A stretch of 64,000 nt of DNA from Knoellia sp. p5-6-4 (GTDB lineage Bacteria > Actinomycetota > Actinomycetes > Actinomycetales > Dermatophilaceae), in the NCBI RefSeq assembly GCF_029222705.1, contig NZ_JARGZF010000002.1:62001-126000 (forward strand). Direction: 5' to 3'. Shown one piece after another: positions 47,405 through 56,902 of the stretch. Under the pieces are notes generated by a model. It ran no database searches, was not told the origin of the DNA, and worked only from the letters and a program-made list of their open reading frames with translations. Positions within the stretch are counted from its first letter, which is position 1, and each line of letters begins with the position of its first letter. The translations under genes were made by a program, and so were the position numbers.

Positions 47405-48640
47405 GTGGCAGACCTCACCGCTCCGAACCCTGCGACCCTGCTGGTCACGGTCAGTGGTGACGACCGCCCGGGCGTGAGCAGCGCGCTCTTCGACGCCATC
47501 GCCGACGTGGGCGCCGAGGTGCTCGACCTGGAGCAGGTCGTCGTGCGGGGCCACCTGACCCTCGGGATGCTGCTGGTGCCCGGACCGGGCGCGGAGCACC
47601 GCCTGGAGACGGTGGTCGGCGAGGTCGCGCAGTCGCTCGGGCTCACCGCCAGCTTCGAGTCCGGCACCGGTGACAACGCGCCGCGGCGCACAGGCCGGGT
47701 CGCCGTCGTCGTCCTGGGCGCCCCGCTGCTCGCCAGCGCGGTGGCGGCGGTGACGGCCCGGATCGCAGCCCACGGCGCGAACATCGACCGCATCCGGCGC
47801 CTGTCCCGCTACCCCGTGACCACCGTCGAGTTCGACGTCTCGGGCGCGGACGCCCTCGCCCTGCGTCGCGAGCTGGCACTGGAGTCGAGCGTCCACGGCG
47901 TGGACATCGCCGTCGCGCCGGCAGGTCTGGCCCGCCGCGGCCGCCGCCTCGTCGTCATGGACGTCGACTCCACCCTCATCCAGGACGAGGTCATCGAGCT
48001 CCTGGCCGCCCACGCCGGCCGGGCTGCGGAGGTCGCCGCCGTGACCGAGGCTGCCATGCGTGGCGAGCTCGACTTCGCGCAGAGCCTGCGCCAGCGCGTC
48101 GGCGTGCTGGAGGGGCTGCCCGTCGGCGTACTAGACGAGGTCCGCGCAGCCGTGCGCCTGAGCCCCGGCGCCCGGACGCTGGTGCGCACCCTCAAGCGTC
48201 TCGGGTTCACGGTCGCCGTGGTGTCCGGGGGCTTCATCGAGATCGTCGGCGACCTCGCCCGCGAGCTGGGCATCGACCATGCCCGGGCCAACCGGCTCGA
48301 GGTCGAGGACGGCCGGCTCACCGGCCGGCTCGTGGGCGACATCGTCGACCGGGCCGGCAAGGCCCAGGCACTGCGGGTCTTCGCAGAGGAGGCGGGCCTG
48401 CCGCTGTCTCGGACCGTGGCCATCGGTGACGGGGCCAACGACCTCGACATGCTCGAGGTGGCCGGGCTGGGCATCGCCTTCAACGCCAAGCCCGTCGTGC
48501 GCGAGCAGGCCGACACCGCGGTCAACGTCCCCTACCTCGACGCCGTGCTCTACCTCCTCGGGATCACCAGGGAGGAGATCGAGGAGGCTGACGCCGCAGA
48601 CGGCACGCCGACACCCGCTCCTCCCATCCTCCCGACCTGA
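47405..48640 (+). CDS. serB: Phosphoserine phosphatase SerB with N-terminal ACT domains
   Basis: A 411-residue enzyme of serine synthesis, dephosphorylating L-phosphoserine. Two ACT-type regulatory domains fill about 1-170 (LLVTVSGDDRPGVSSALF and VVVLGAPLLASAVAAV), and the HAD catalytic domain follows, with motif I VVMDVDSTLIQDE near 185 and the later VVSGGFIEIV and GDGANDLDML (motifs II-IV). This is the long actinobacterial form (Rv3042c-like). Start GTG 47405, exactly six bases after a TATCGT box (47393-47398). Confidence 0.95.
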   Translation: MADLTAPNPATLLVTVSGDDRPGVSSALFDAIADVGAEVLDLEQVVVRGHLTLGMLLVPGPGAEHRLETVVGEVAQSLGLTASFESGTGDNAPRRTGRVAVVVLGAPLLASAVAAVTARIAAHGANIDRIRRLSRYPVTTVEFDVSGADALALRRELALESSVHGVDIAVAPAGLARRGRRLVVMDVDSTLIQDEVIELLAAHAGRAAEVAAVTEAAMRGELDFAQSLRQRVGVLEGLPVGVLDEVRAAVRLSPGARTLVRTLKRLGFTVAVVSGGFIEIVGDLARELGIDHARANRLEVEDGRLTGRLVGDIVDRAGKAQALRVFAEEAGLPLSRTVAIGDGANDLDMLEVAGLGIAFNAKPVVREQADTAVNVPYLDAVLYLLGITREEIEEADAADGTPTPAPPILPT

Positions 48641-48656
48641 CTCCTAGGCTGTCGCA

Positions 48657-49514
48657 ATGGCGCGCTCGTCACGAAAACCCCCCACGCTGTTCATCATCGG
48701 CGGCGCTGAGGACCGGGTCGGCAAGGCCACCGTCCTCAGGCGCTTCGTGCGTCTCGCCGGCGGCCGCCGCTCCCGCATCGTCATCATCCCCACGGCCTCG
48801 TCCTTCCAGGACGAGGTGGTCGCCGCCTACACCGAGGTCTTCGCCCGGCTCGGGACGACGGACCTCACGGTGGTCAACCCCGAGACCCGGCTCGAGGCGC
48901 ACGACGAGGAGGCGGTGGCCCTCGTCGACCGGGCCACCGGCGTGTTCATGAGCGGCGGCAGCCAGCTCAAGCTCAGCCAGCGGCTGCCCGGCACCCCCCT
49001 CGGCGACGCGCTGCACCGGGCCCACGACCGGGGGGCTGTCATCGGTGGCACGTCGGCCGGCGCGTCGATCATGAGCCAGTTCATGATCTCCATGGGTGAC
49101 GAGGGCATCACCCCGCGCCAGCGCCACAGCCAGCTCAGTGCCGGGCTCGGACTGATCGAAGGCGTGATCATCGACCAGCACTTCGGCCAGCGGGCCCGCT
49201 ACGGGCGGCTCATGTCCATGGTGGCCGGCTCCCCCAACCTCATCGGCATCGGCATCGACGAGGACACCGCCATCGAGGTGGTCGACCGCAGCGTCTTCAC
49301 GGTGCACGGCGCCGGCGCGGTCTTCGTCCTCGACTGCCGGGCTTCGGTCTCCGACGCCCCGGAGGCCCGCCGCGGGGCGCCCATGATGGTCTCGGGGGCC
49401 GTGGTGCACTCGCTGCCGGCGGGCGCTACCTTCGACCTCCGCGAGGTGCGGCTGCTCGACTTCGTCGAGAAGCACCCCGACGCCACCGTCACCCTCGCCA
49501 CGGCCAAGGCCTGA
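48657..49514 (+). CDS. cphB: Cyanophycinase
   Basis: A 285-residue serine-type exopeptidase that degrades cyanophycin (multi-L-arginyl-poly-aspartate) to beta-Asp-Arg dipeptides. The nucleophile serine is in VIGGTSAGASIMSQ near residue 126; the histidine and glutamate positions of the family (VIIDQHFGQRARYGRLM) are conserved. The start is ATG 48657, six bases after a TAGGCT box (48645-48650). It is directly followed by cphA with 43 bases between. Together they form a storage-and-retrieval pair. Confidence 0.95.
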   Translation: MARSSRKPPTLFIIGGAEDRVGKATVLRRFVRLAGGRRSRIVIIPTASSFQDEVVAAYTEVFARLGTTDLTVVNPETRLEAHDEEAVALVDRATGVFMSGGSQLKLSQRLPGTPLGDALHRAHDRGAVIGGTSAGASIMSQFMISMGDEGITPRQRHSQLSAGLGLIEGVIIDQHFGQRARYGRLMSMVAGSPNLIGIGIDEDTAIEVVDRSVFTVHGAGAVFVLDCRASVSDAPEARRGAPMMVSGAVVHSLPAGATFDLREVRLLDFVEKHPDATVTLATAKA

Positions 49515-49557
49515 CCCGAGGCCCACGCCCCTGCCTGACCGCGCTAGGAGATCCCCC

Positions 49558-52422
49558 ATGGCAGCAGACCGACCGACCCCCACCGGCCCGGCCGCCCCCG
49601 AGCTGCGCATCGTCGAGTCGCGCGTCTACCGCGGCGGCAACATCTGGTCCTACGACCCCGCCATCCACCTCGTCGTCGACCTCGGCGTGCTCGAGGGCTA
49701 CCCGACCGACACCCTCGACGGCTTCACCGACCGCCTCGTCGAGCTGCTGCCGGGCCTGGGCAACCACACCTGCTCGCGTGGGGTGAAGGGCGGCTTCGTC
49801 GACCGGCTTCGCGAGGGCACCTGGCTCGGGCACGTCACCGAGCACGTCGCCCTCCAGCTGCAGCAGGAGGCCGGGCACGACATGCGTCGGGGCAAGACCC
49901 GGGCCGTGAAGGGCCAGCCCGGCCGCTACAACGTGATCTACGCCTACGCCGACGAGACGGTCGGGCTGGCCGCCGGTGAGCTGGCGGTGCGCCTCGTCAA
50001 CCACCTGGTGCAGTCCGAGGAAGGGTTCGACTTCGCCGACGAGCTCGACCACTTCCTCCGGCGAGCCCAGCGGACCGCGTTCGGGCCGTCCACCGCGGCC
50101 ATCATCGAGGAGGCGGTCAGCCGCGACATCCCCTACATCCGGCTCAACACCGCGTCGCTGGTCCAGCTCGGCCAGGGTGTCCACGCCCAGCGCATCCGCG
50201 CCACCATGACCTCGAAGACCTCGTCGCTGGCGGTAGACATCGCCGGGGACAAGGACATGACGACGCGCCTGCTCGCGTCGGCCGGCCTGCCGGTGCCCAA
50301 GCAGGAGACCGTCCGCACCCCGGACGCCGCTGCCGCGGCCGCCCGGCGGATCGGCTTCCCCGTCGTGGTCAAGCCTCTTGACGGCAACCACGGCCGCGGG
50401 GTGTGCCTCGACCTGCAGTCCGAGGAGGAGGTGCGGGCCGGGTTCGAGACCGCCCGTAGCGAGTCGCGGCGCGGGTACGTCATCGTCGAGTCGTTCGTGA
50501 CGGGGCGGGACTACCGCTGCCTCATCGTCGGCGGGAAGATGCAGGCCATCGCCGAGCGGGTGCCCGCCCACGTCGTGGGCGACGGCAGCCACACGGTGGC
50601 CGAGCTCGTCGAGATCACCAACGCCGACCCGCGCCGCGGTGTGGGCCACGAGAAGGTGCTCACCCGCATCAAGGTCGACGACGCCGCCGTGGCGCTGGTC
50701 AAGGACCAGGGATGTTCGATGGACGACGTGCCGCCCGAGGGCCAGATGGTCAAGCTCGCCCTCACCGGCAACATGTCCACCGGCGGCATCTCCGTGGACC
50801 GCACCTTCGAGGCCCACCCTGACAACATCGAGATCGCCGAGGAGGCGGCCCGGATGATCGGGCTCGACGTCGCCGGCATCGACTTCATCTGCCCCGACAT
50901 CGCCTCCCCCGTCCGCGAGACGGGCGGGGCGATCTGCGAGGTGAATGCCGCCCCAGGGTTCCGGATGCACACGCACCCGACGGTCGGCGAGCCGCAGTAC
51001 ATCGCCAAGCCCGTCGTCGACCTGCTCTTCCCGCCCGGGTCGCCCTCGCGGGTGCCGATCGTCTCCGTCACCGGCACCAACGGCAAGACGACCACCTCCC
51101 GGATGATCGCCCACATCTTCAAGGGCATCGGCCGCAAGGTGGGCATGACCTCCACCGACGGGATCGTCATCGACGAGCGACTGGTCTACAAGGCCGACGC
51201 GTCGGGTCCCCGCTCGGCCCGCATGGTCCTGCAGAACCCGCGGGTCGACTTCGCCGTCATGGAGGTCGCCCGCGGAGGGATCCTGCGCGAGGGCCTGGGC
51301 TATGACCGCAACGACGTCGCGGTCGTCACGAACATCGCACCGGACCACCTGGGCATGCGGGGCATCGACACCCTCGAGCAGCTAGCCGACGTGAAAGCCG
51401 TTGTGGTGGAGGCGGTTCCGCGTGACGGCTTCGCCGTGCTCAACGCCGACGACGAGCTGGTGCGCAAGATGCGCCGCCGGTGCTCGGGCGGGGTCGTCTG
51501 GTTCTCGCTGCAGCCCCCGGGCAGCAGGGTGCGCGAGTTCGTCGACGACTACTGCCGTCGCGGGGGTCGGGCCGTCGTGCTCGAGCCCACCGACAAGGGC
51601 GACATGATCGTCATCAAGCACGGTCGCCGCAGCATGCAGCTGGCGTGGACGCACCTGCTGCCCTCGACGTTCGGCGGCACGGCCAGGTTCAACGTCGCCA
51701 ACGCGATGGCCGCTGCCGGCGCCGCGTTCGCGGCGGGGGCCGGGCTCCACGAGATCCGGCAGGGGCTGCGCACCTTCACGACGAGCTACTACCTCTCCCC
51801 CGGGCGCATGAACCAGGTCAACGTCAACAACGTCGACGTGTTCGTCGACTACTGCCACAACGCTCCCGGCATGCGGGTGCTCGGCCAGTTCGTCGACGCC
51901 TACGCCGAGCAGAAGGCCGGGCAGTCCGACCTCGGCAAGATCTCGCGGATCGGGGTCATCGCCACGGCCGGTGACCGGCGCGACGACGACATGCGGGAGC
52001 TCGGCACGATCGCGGCGAACCACTTCGACGTCCTGGTCGTCCGCGAGGACGAACGGCTCCGGGGTCGACGGCGCGGCGACACCGCGGCCCTCGTGGCCGA
52101 GGGGGTGCGCGCCCGCATGGCCGAGGACGGCGTGCGGTGCCGGCAGGTCGATGTGGTGCTCGACGAGGCGGAGGCGGTGCGCACCGCCATGGCACGGGCG
52201 AACCCCGGCGACATCGTGGTCCTCTGCGTCGACAACCACGCCCAGGTGCTCGGCGAGCTCGAGCAGCTCACCAACAGTGCCCAGGCGGGCGCGCACACCG
52301 GCGGCCCGACGGTCGGCGACCCGGACCTCGACCCCGCCGAGCTGCAGACCGAGGCCCAGGCCTCGGGTGACGAGGCCCAGGCCAGTGCCGAGGAGGAGCT
52401 CGAGGCAGGTCAGCCGGGCTGA
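49558..52422 (+). CDS. cphA: Cyanophycin synthetase CphA
   Basis: A 954-residue ATP-dependent ligase that builds the poly-Asp backbone and adds Arg side chains from the free amino acids. An N-terminal domain (about 1-220, SRVYRGGNIWSYDPAIHL) is followed by the ATP-grasp module (about 220-480, VVKPLDGNHGRGVCLDL) and a Mur-ligase-like module, whose P-loop GTNGKTTTSRM is at 506-516. The last 35 residues are a Glu/Ala/Gln-rich tail absent from typical CphA proteins. An AGGAGAT ribosome site lies before ATG 49558. Cyanophycin in actinobacteria stores nitrogen and carbon. Confidence 0.95.
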   Translation: MAADRPTPTGPAAPELRIVESRVYRGGNIWSYDPAIHLVVDLGVLEGYPTDTLDGFTDRLVELLPGLGNHTCSRGVKGGFVDRLREGTWLGHVTEHVALQLQQEAGHDMRRGKTRAVKGQPGRYNVIYAYADETVGLAAGELAVRLVNHLVQSEEGFDFADELDHFLRRAQRTAFGPSTAAIIEEAVSRDIPYIRLNTASLVQLGQGVHAQRIRATMTSKTSSLAVDIAGDKDMTTRLLASAGLPVPKQETVRTPDAAAAAARRIGFPVVVKPLDGNHGRGVCLDLQSEEEVRAGFETARSESRRGYVIVESFVTGRDYRCLIVGGKMQAIAERVPAHVVGDGSHTVAELVEITNADPRRGVGHEKVLTRIKVDDAAVALVKDQGCSMDDVPPEGQMVKLALTGNMSTGGISVDRTFEAHPDNIEIAEEAARMIGLDVAGIDFICPDIASPVRETGGAICEVNAAPGFRMHTHPTVGEPQYIAKPVVDLLFPPGSPSRVPIVSVTGTNGKTTTSRMIAHIFKGIGRKVGMTSTDGIVIDERLVYKADASGPRSARMVLQNPRVDFAVMEVARGGILREGLGYDRNDVAVVTNIAPDHLGMRGIDTLEQLADVKAVVVEAVPRDGFAVLNADDELVRKMRRRCSGGVVWFSLQPPGSRVREFVDDYCRRGGRAVVLEPTDKGDMIVIKHGRRSMQLAWTHLLPSTFGGTARFNVANAMAAAGAAFAAGAGLHEIRQGLRTFTTSYYLSPGRMNQVNVNNVDVFVDYCHNAPGMRVLGQFVDAYAEQKAGQSDLGKISRIGVIATAGDRRDDDMRELGTIAANHFDVLVVREDERLRGRRRGDTAALVAEGVRARMAEDGVRCRQVDVVLDEAEAVRTAMARANPGDIVVLCVDNHAQVLGELEQLTNSAQAGAHTGGPTVGDPDLDPAELQTEAQASGDEAQASAEEELEAGQPG

Positions 52423-52429
52423 CCGGCCG

Positions 52430-52462
52430 GGTATGCCGCGTGGCCGGGCCACGCGGCATACC
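52430..52462. terminator. Convergent terminator built from two GTATGCCG motifs
   Basis: GGTATGCCGCGTGG (52430-52443) pairs perfectly with CCACGCGGCATACC (52449-52462) around a five-base loop, in the gap between the ends of cphA (52422) and the convergent Mur-ligase/TPR gene (52468). It is the strongest hairpin in the region. Confidence 0.8.
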
Positions 52463-52467
52463 GCACC

Positions 52468-54681
52468 TCAGCGCTCGCGGAGATCCTCGGCGTAGGCGTG
52501 CAGGGCGCGCTGGTAGCTGAGGGTGTCCTCGTCGCCGGCGTGGTGGAGCAGGGCGTCGATGAGGTCGGCGACCGCCTCGTCACACCGTCCCGAGTCGGCC
52601 GCGGCGAGGGCCCGGAACGCCGTAACGGCGACGCTGTGCGGCCGCTCGTGGGCCAGCTCCGAGAGCAGCTCGTAGGACTCCTGCGGGCGGCCCACCGCCC
52701 GCAGGCTCGACCCGAGCTGGATCCGTGCGCGGTGCCGGTGCGGCTCGCGCAGGCCGAGGTCGAGGGCCTGCAGGTAGAGCGCGATCGCCTCGGCCTCCTG
52801 CCCTGCCGCGTCGAGGGCGCTGGCGTGCTCGTAGGCCAGCCGGGCATCCGACGGGCGCTGGGCGTGCAGCTCGCGCGCCGCCCGGACCCGGACGACGGGG
52901 TCGGGCAGGTCCCACAGCTCGGCGATCGCGGCCTCGGCGTCGTGCTCACCCCGAGAGGCGACCACCTTGCGCCGGATGTCGGCGGCGGTGTCGGGCACCG
53001 CACCCTGCGAGGCGAGCCACGCGGTGACCTGCTCCCGCTCCGAGTGGCACATCAGGCAGACGACGTCACCGTCGGAGGCCTCGGGCACGAGCGCCTTGAG
53101 CCCCTCCAGCTCGGTCTCGTAGGACTCGATGTCGGCCACGCCGGCCCGCGCGAGGCCCACCCGCAGGTGGTGCTCGAGGTCGGCCATCGAGCGTCCCCGC
53201 AGGTAGTGCGCCTTGTGGGCGGCGACGACCCGGTCGGCGCGCAGGCCGGCGATCTCGCCCATGGACTCCAGCAGGTCGTCGGTGCGGTCGCCGGCGAGGC
53301 CCAGCCCGAGGTGGACCTGGGCACCCGGGACGCGAAGGCCGTGCGCGACGTCCATGAGCGCCTCGAGCCCCGCCTCGTTGTGCGCCAGGTCGACGATGAC
53401 CGTGATCGTGCCTCCGCCGGAAGCCGGCATCGTGTACGTGTTCATGCGGCCCGGGTTGAGCCGCTCGTCCGGCGCGAAGGTCCTCAGCCCCTCGACGACG
53501 GCCTCGCGCGGGAGCCCCAGCGCCAGGGCGGCTGCGGCGCCGGCAAGGGCGTTGGCGATGTTGTGGTGCGACAGCCCCGAGAGCGTGACGGGCACGTCGA
53601 GGACGCTGATGAGCCGGTCCGGCTCCCGCCCCGGGAACAGCACCGTGATGTCGCCGTCGAGGATGGTGATCGCCCGCCCGCCGGTGTCGAGGGCCTCGCG
53701 GACCGCGGGGGCGTCGGAGCGCAGCGCGAAGACCCACGGCTTGGCCCGGGTCCCCGTCCGCATGGCCCAGACCCGCGGGTCCTCACCGTTGAGCACGGCC
53801 CAGCCGGAGGGGCGCGTCGCCTTGGTGACGATCGCCTTCACCTCGGCGAGCTGGTCCACGGTGTCGATGCCCTGCAGCCCCAGGTGGTCGGCGGAGACGT
53901 TGGTGACCACGCTGACGTCGTTGGCCGCGACGCCCATGCCCTTGAGCAGCATCCCTCCACGGGCCGTCTCGAGGATCCCGAGTCGCACCCCCGGCGTCGA
54001 CAGCACGGCCCGTGCGCCGGCAGGTCCGGAGTAGTCGCCTGCCTCGACCAGCTCGCCCTGCACGACGATGCCGTCGGTGGACGACCACGCGGTCTTCAGA
54101 CCGGCTGTCATGCCGATGTGCCCGAGCAGCCGGGTCGTGGTGGTCTTGCCGTTGGTGCCGGTGACCGAGGCGACCGGCACAGTCGGGACCAGCACCGACG
54201 GGCGCTCCCCCGGGTCGGCCCGCGTGATCTCGTCGGCCTGCTCGGCGACCAGGTCGACGCCGCCGAGCCACCCGGCGAGTGTCGGCCCGAGCGCGTGGCC
54301 CAGCGCGCGTGCCCTCCCGCGCCGGCGCCACACGTAGGCGGCGACGACCTCGTCCGGCGTGCTCCCCGGCCGGCAACGCACGCCGAGCCGGCTGGTGCCG
54401 CTCGCCGTCGCGAGGCGTCGCACCGCCCGCTCCACCACGCGCGCGACGAACCGCTGCCGCTGCTCCGACCCGGGGGCACCGGCCCGGCCCCCGCGCAGGC
54501 CGATGCGCCGGGCCAGGCCCGTCATGGCGGCCTCGTCCGCGTCGAGGTACCCCGGCAGGGTGAGGGTCACCTTGGCCGCCGGCTTCGAGAAGTAGAGGTT
54601 GGGGCCCTCGAGGATGCGGACCTCGGCAACGGTCACGGAGGTGTCGGTGGCGTCGGGTGCGGGGGCAGCGTCAGACGTCAT
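52468..54681 (-). CDS. Mur-ligase/TPR fusion protein next to the cyanophycin genes
   Basis: A 737-residue protein, convergent with cphA. Residues 20-140 look like a reduced CphA N-domain (VRILEGPNLYFSKPAAKVTL); 165-560 form a CphA-type Mur-ligase module (P-loop GTNGKT at 175-180, ETARGGMLLKGMGV, VTNVSADHLGLQGIDT, GRMNTYTMP, VDLAHNEAGLEAL); about 575-737 is a helical TPR-like region (RPSDARLAYEHASALDAAG, LGSSLRAVGRPQESYELL). The ATP-grasp domain of CphA is missing, so it cannot by itself make cyanophycin in the known way; it may ligate a peptide or act as a partner of CphA. Start ATG 54681, six bases after a TAGGCT box (54688-54693, reverse strand). Confidence 0.82.
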   Translation of the reverse strand: MTSDAAPAPDATDTSVTVAEVRILEGPNLYFSKPAAKVTLTLPGYLDADEAAMTGLARRIGLRGGRAGAPGSEQRQRFVARVVERAVRRLATASGTSRLGVRCRPGSTPDEVVAAYVWRRRGRARALGHALGPTLAGWLGGVDLVAEQADEITRADPGERPSVLVPTVPVASVTGTNGKTTTTRLLGHIGMTAGLKTAWSSTDGIVVQGELVEAGDYSGPAGARAVLSTPGVRLGILETARGGMLLKGMGVAANDVSVVTNVSADHLGLQGIDTVDQLAEVKAIVTKATRPSGWAVLNGEDPRVWAMRTGTRAKPWVFALRSDAPAVREALDTGGRAITILDGDITVLFPGREPDRLISVLDVPVTLSGLSHHNIANALAGAAAALALGLPREAVVEGLRTFAPDERLNPGRMNTYTMPASGGGTITVIVDLAHNEAGLEALMDVAHGLRVPGAQVHLGLGLAGDRTDDLLESMGEIAGLRADRVVAAHKAHYLRGRSMADLEHHLRVGLARAGVADIESYETELEGLKALVPEASDGDVVCLMCHSEREQVTAWLASQGAVPDTAADIRRKVVASRGEHDAEAAIAELWDLPDPVVRVRAARELHAQRPSDARLAYEHASALDAAGQEAEAIALYLQALDLGLREPHRHRARIQLGSSLRAVGRPQESYELLSELAHERPHSVAVTAFRALAAADSGRCDEAVADLIDALLHHAGDEDTLSYQRALHAYAEDLRER

Positions 54682-54731
54682 GCGCGGAGCCTAGTGGCCG
54701 CTCGCGGACGCTCCGCGGGGAGGGACGGGCA

Positions 54732-55490
54732 CTACTGGCCCATGGCGTGGACGCCCCCGTCGACGTGCACGATCTCGCCGGTCGTGGCCGGGAACCAGTC
54801 GGACAGCAGCGCGGCACAGGCCTGCGCCGCCGGCACGGGGTTGTTGACGTCCCAGCCGAGCGGGGCGCGCTGGTTCCAGGTGTTCTCGAAGGCCTCGAAG
54901 CCCGGGATCGACTTGGCGGCGGTGGTGCGGATCGGCCCGGCCGACACCAGGTTGCACCGGATGCCCTTGGGCCCGAGGTCACGGGCGCAGTAGCGGTTGG
55001 TGGCCTCGAACGCCGCCTTGGCCACGCCCATCCAGTCGTAGACCGGCCACGCGAACTTGGCGTCGAACGTCAGGCCGACGATGCTGCCCCCACCGGACAT
55101 CCGCGGCAGCGCCGCCACGGCCAGCGACTTCAGGGAGTACGCGGAGGCGTGCATGGCCGTGCTGACGTCCTCGAAGGTGCCCTCGAGGAAGTTGAAGGCG
55201 CCCTGCGGGGCGAAGCCGATCGAGTGCAGCACGCCGTCGAGGCGGTCGACGTGCTCGCCGAGCCGGTCGGCGAGGGTGTCGAGGTGCTCCTGGTTCGTCA
55301 CGTCGAGCTCGAGCACTGGGGGCGCGCTGGGGAGCCGCCGGGAGATCGTCTGGGTGATCTTCATGGTGCGGCCGAAGGACGTGAGGATCACCTCCGCCCC
55401 CTGCTCCTGGGCCAGCCTGGCCACGTGGAAGGCGATGGAGGAGTCCATGAGGACCCCCGTGATGAGCAGCTTCTTGCCCTCGAGCAGCAT
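54732..55490 (-). CDS. fabI: Enoyl-ACP reductase FabI (InhA type)
   Basis: A 252-residue NADH-dependent reductase that completes each round of fatty-acid elongation. It has the SDR-like opening LLITGVLMDSSIAFHVA, and the active-site Tyr and Lys in WPVYDWMGVAKAAFEATN, spaced six residues, as in InhA. The pair FabG-FabI, 44 bases apart, matches the mabA-inhA arrangement. Start ATG 55490. A longer frame upstream is a shadow of fabG. This protein is the target of isoniazid and triclosan in relatives. Confidence 0.95.
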   Translation of the reverse strand: MLLEGKKLLITGVLMDSSIAFHVARLAQEQGAEVILTSFGRTMKITQTISRRLPSAPPVLELDVTNQEHLDTLADRLGEHVDRLDGVLHSIGFAPQGAFNFLEGTFEDVSTAMHASAYSLKSLAVAALPRMSGGGSIVGLTFDAKFAWPVYDWMGVAKAAFEATNRYCARDLGPKGIRCNLVSAGPIRTTAAKSIPGFEAFENTWNQRAPLGWDVNNPVPAAQACAALLSDWFPATTGEIVHVDGGVHAMGQ

Positions 55491-55534
55491 GTGCGCGTCG
55501 TCCTCCGTTGCAGTGGTTTCGTCGTCGGTGGTGG

Positions 55535-56317
<783 letters not shown>

Positions 56318-56369
56318 CTAGCCGACTACCGATGGGTAGTCGGCATCGAGCGCGGCTTATCGTTGAGGC

Positions 56370-56687
56370 ATGGCCGGACCCCGCCGTCGCGATCGACACC
56401 CCGTGGTGCAGTCGGTGACGACGGCCCCCGAGTCGCTGCGCGACGAGCAGGCGGCTCGGATCCGTCGCTACCTGGTCACCATGGGCATTCGCACGGCCTG
56501 CTTCGTGCTGGCAGCGCTGACGGCCACCAGGGGCGCCGCCTGGTGGGTGTGGGGTTCCTTCGCCGTCCTGGCCGTCGTGCTCCCCTACATCGCCGTGGTG
56601 CTCGCGAACGCGGTGCGTCCGAGGCTCGGTGGCCGCGCGGACGCGGTCACGCCGACGACCGACCACACACGGCAGATCGAGCGCTGA
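56370..56687 (+). CDS. DUF3099 family membrane protein
   Basis: A 105-residue protein of the actinobacterial DUF3099 family with two hydrophobic helices (GIRTACFVLAALTA near 40-53, and VWGSFAVLAVVLPYIAVVL near 60-78), preceded by a basic N-terminus. Function unknown. The ATG is exactly six bases after a TATCGT box (56358-56363). Its stop codon TGA shares its last base with the ATG of the next gene. It is divergent from fabG. Confidence 0.87.
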   Translation: MAGPRRRDRHPVVQSVTTAPESLRDEQAARIRRYLVTMGIRTACFVLAALTATRGAAWWVWGSFAVLAVVLPYIAVVLANAVRPRLGGRADAVTPTTDHTRQIER

Positions 56688-56896
56688 TGCCGCACCTGGT
56701 CTGCAGCGCCAAGGGCTGCCGTGCGACCGCGCGCTGGGCGCACCTGTGGAACAACCCTCGCGTGCACACGCCGCAGCGGCGCAAGGTCTGGCTGGCCTGT
56801 GACGACCACCGCGCCAGCCTGGGTGAGTTCCTCTCCGTGCGGGGGTTCCTCGTCGAGACCCTTCCTGCGACCGAGGTCCCCGCCGACGCCGGCTGA
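56687..56896 (+). CDS. Small conserved cysteine-containing protein
   Basis: A 69-residue protein that follows DUF3099 with a one-base overlap (TGATG). It has LVCSAKGCRATARWAHLWNN and LACDDHRASLGEFL, so Cys at 6, 10 and 38 and a His at 41 could hold a zinc ion. It is often called acetone carboxylase in annotations, which I regard as wrong. It is conserved in actinobacteria next to DUF3099, fabG-fabI and moaA. No function can be given. Confidence 0.78.
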   Translation: MPHLVCSAKGCRATARWAHLWNNPRVHTPQRRKVWLACDDHRASLGEFLSVRGFLVETLPATEVPADAG

Positions 56897-56902
56897 GCGG
56901 CG

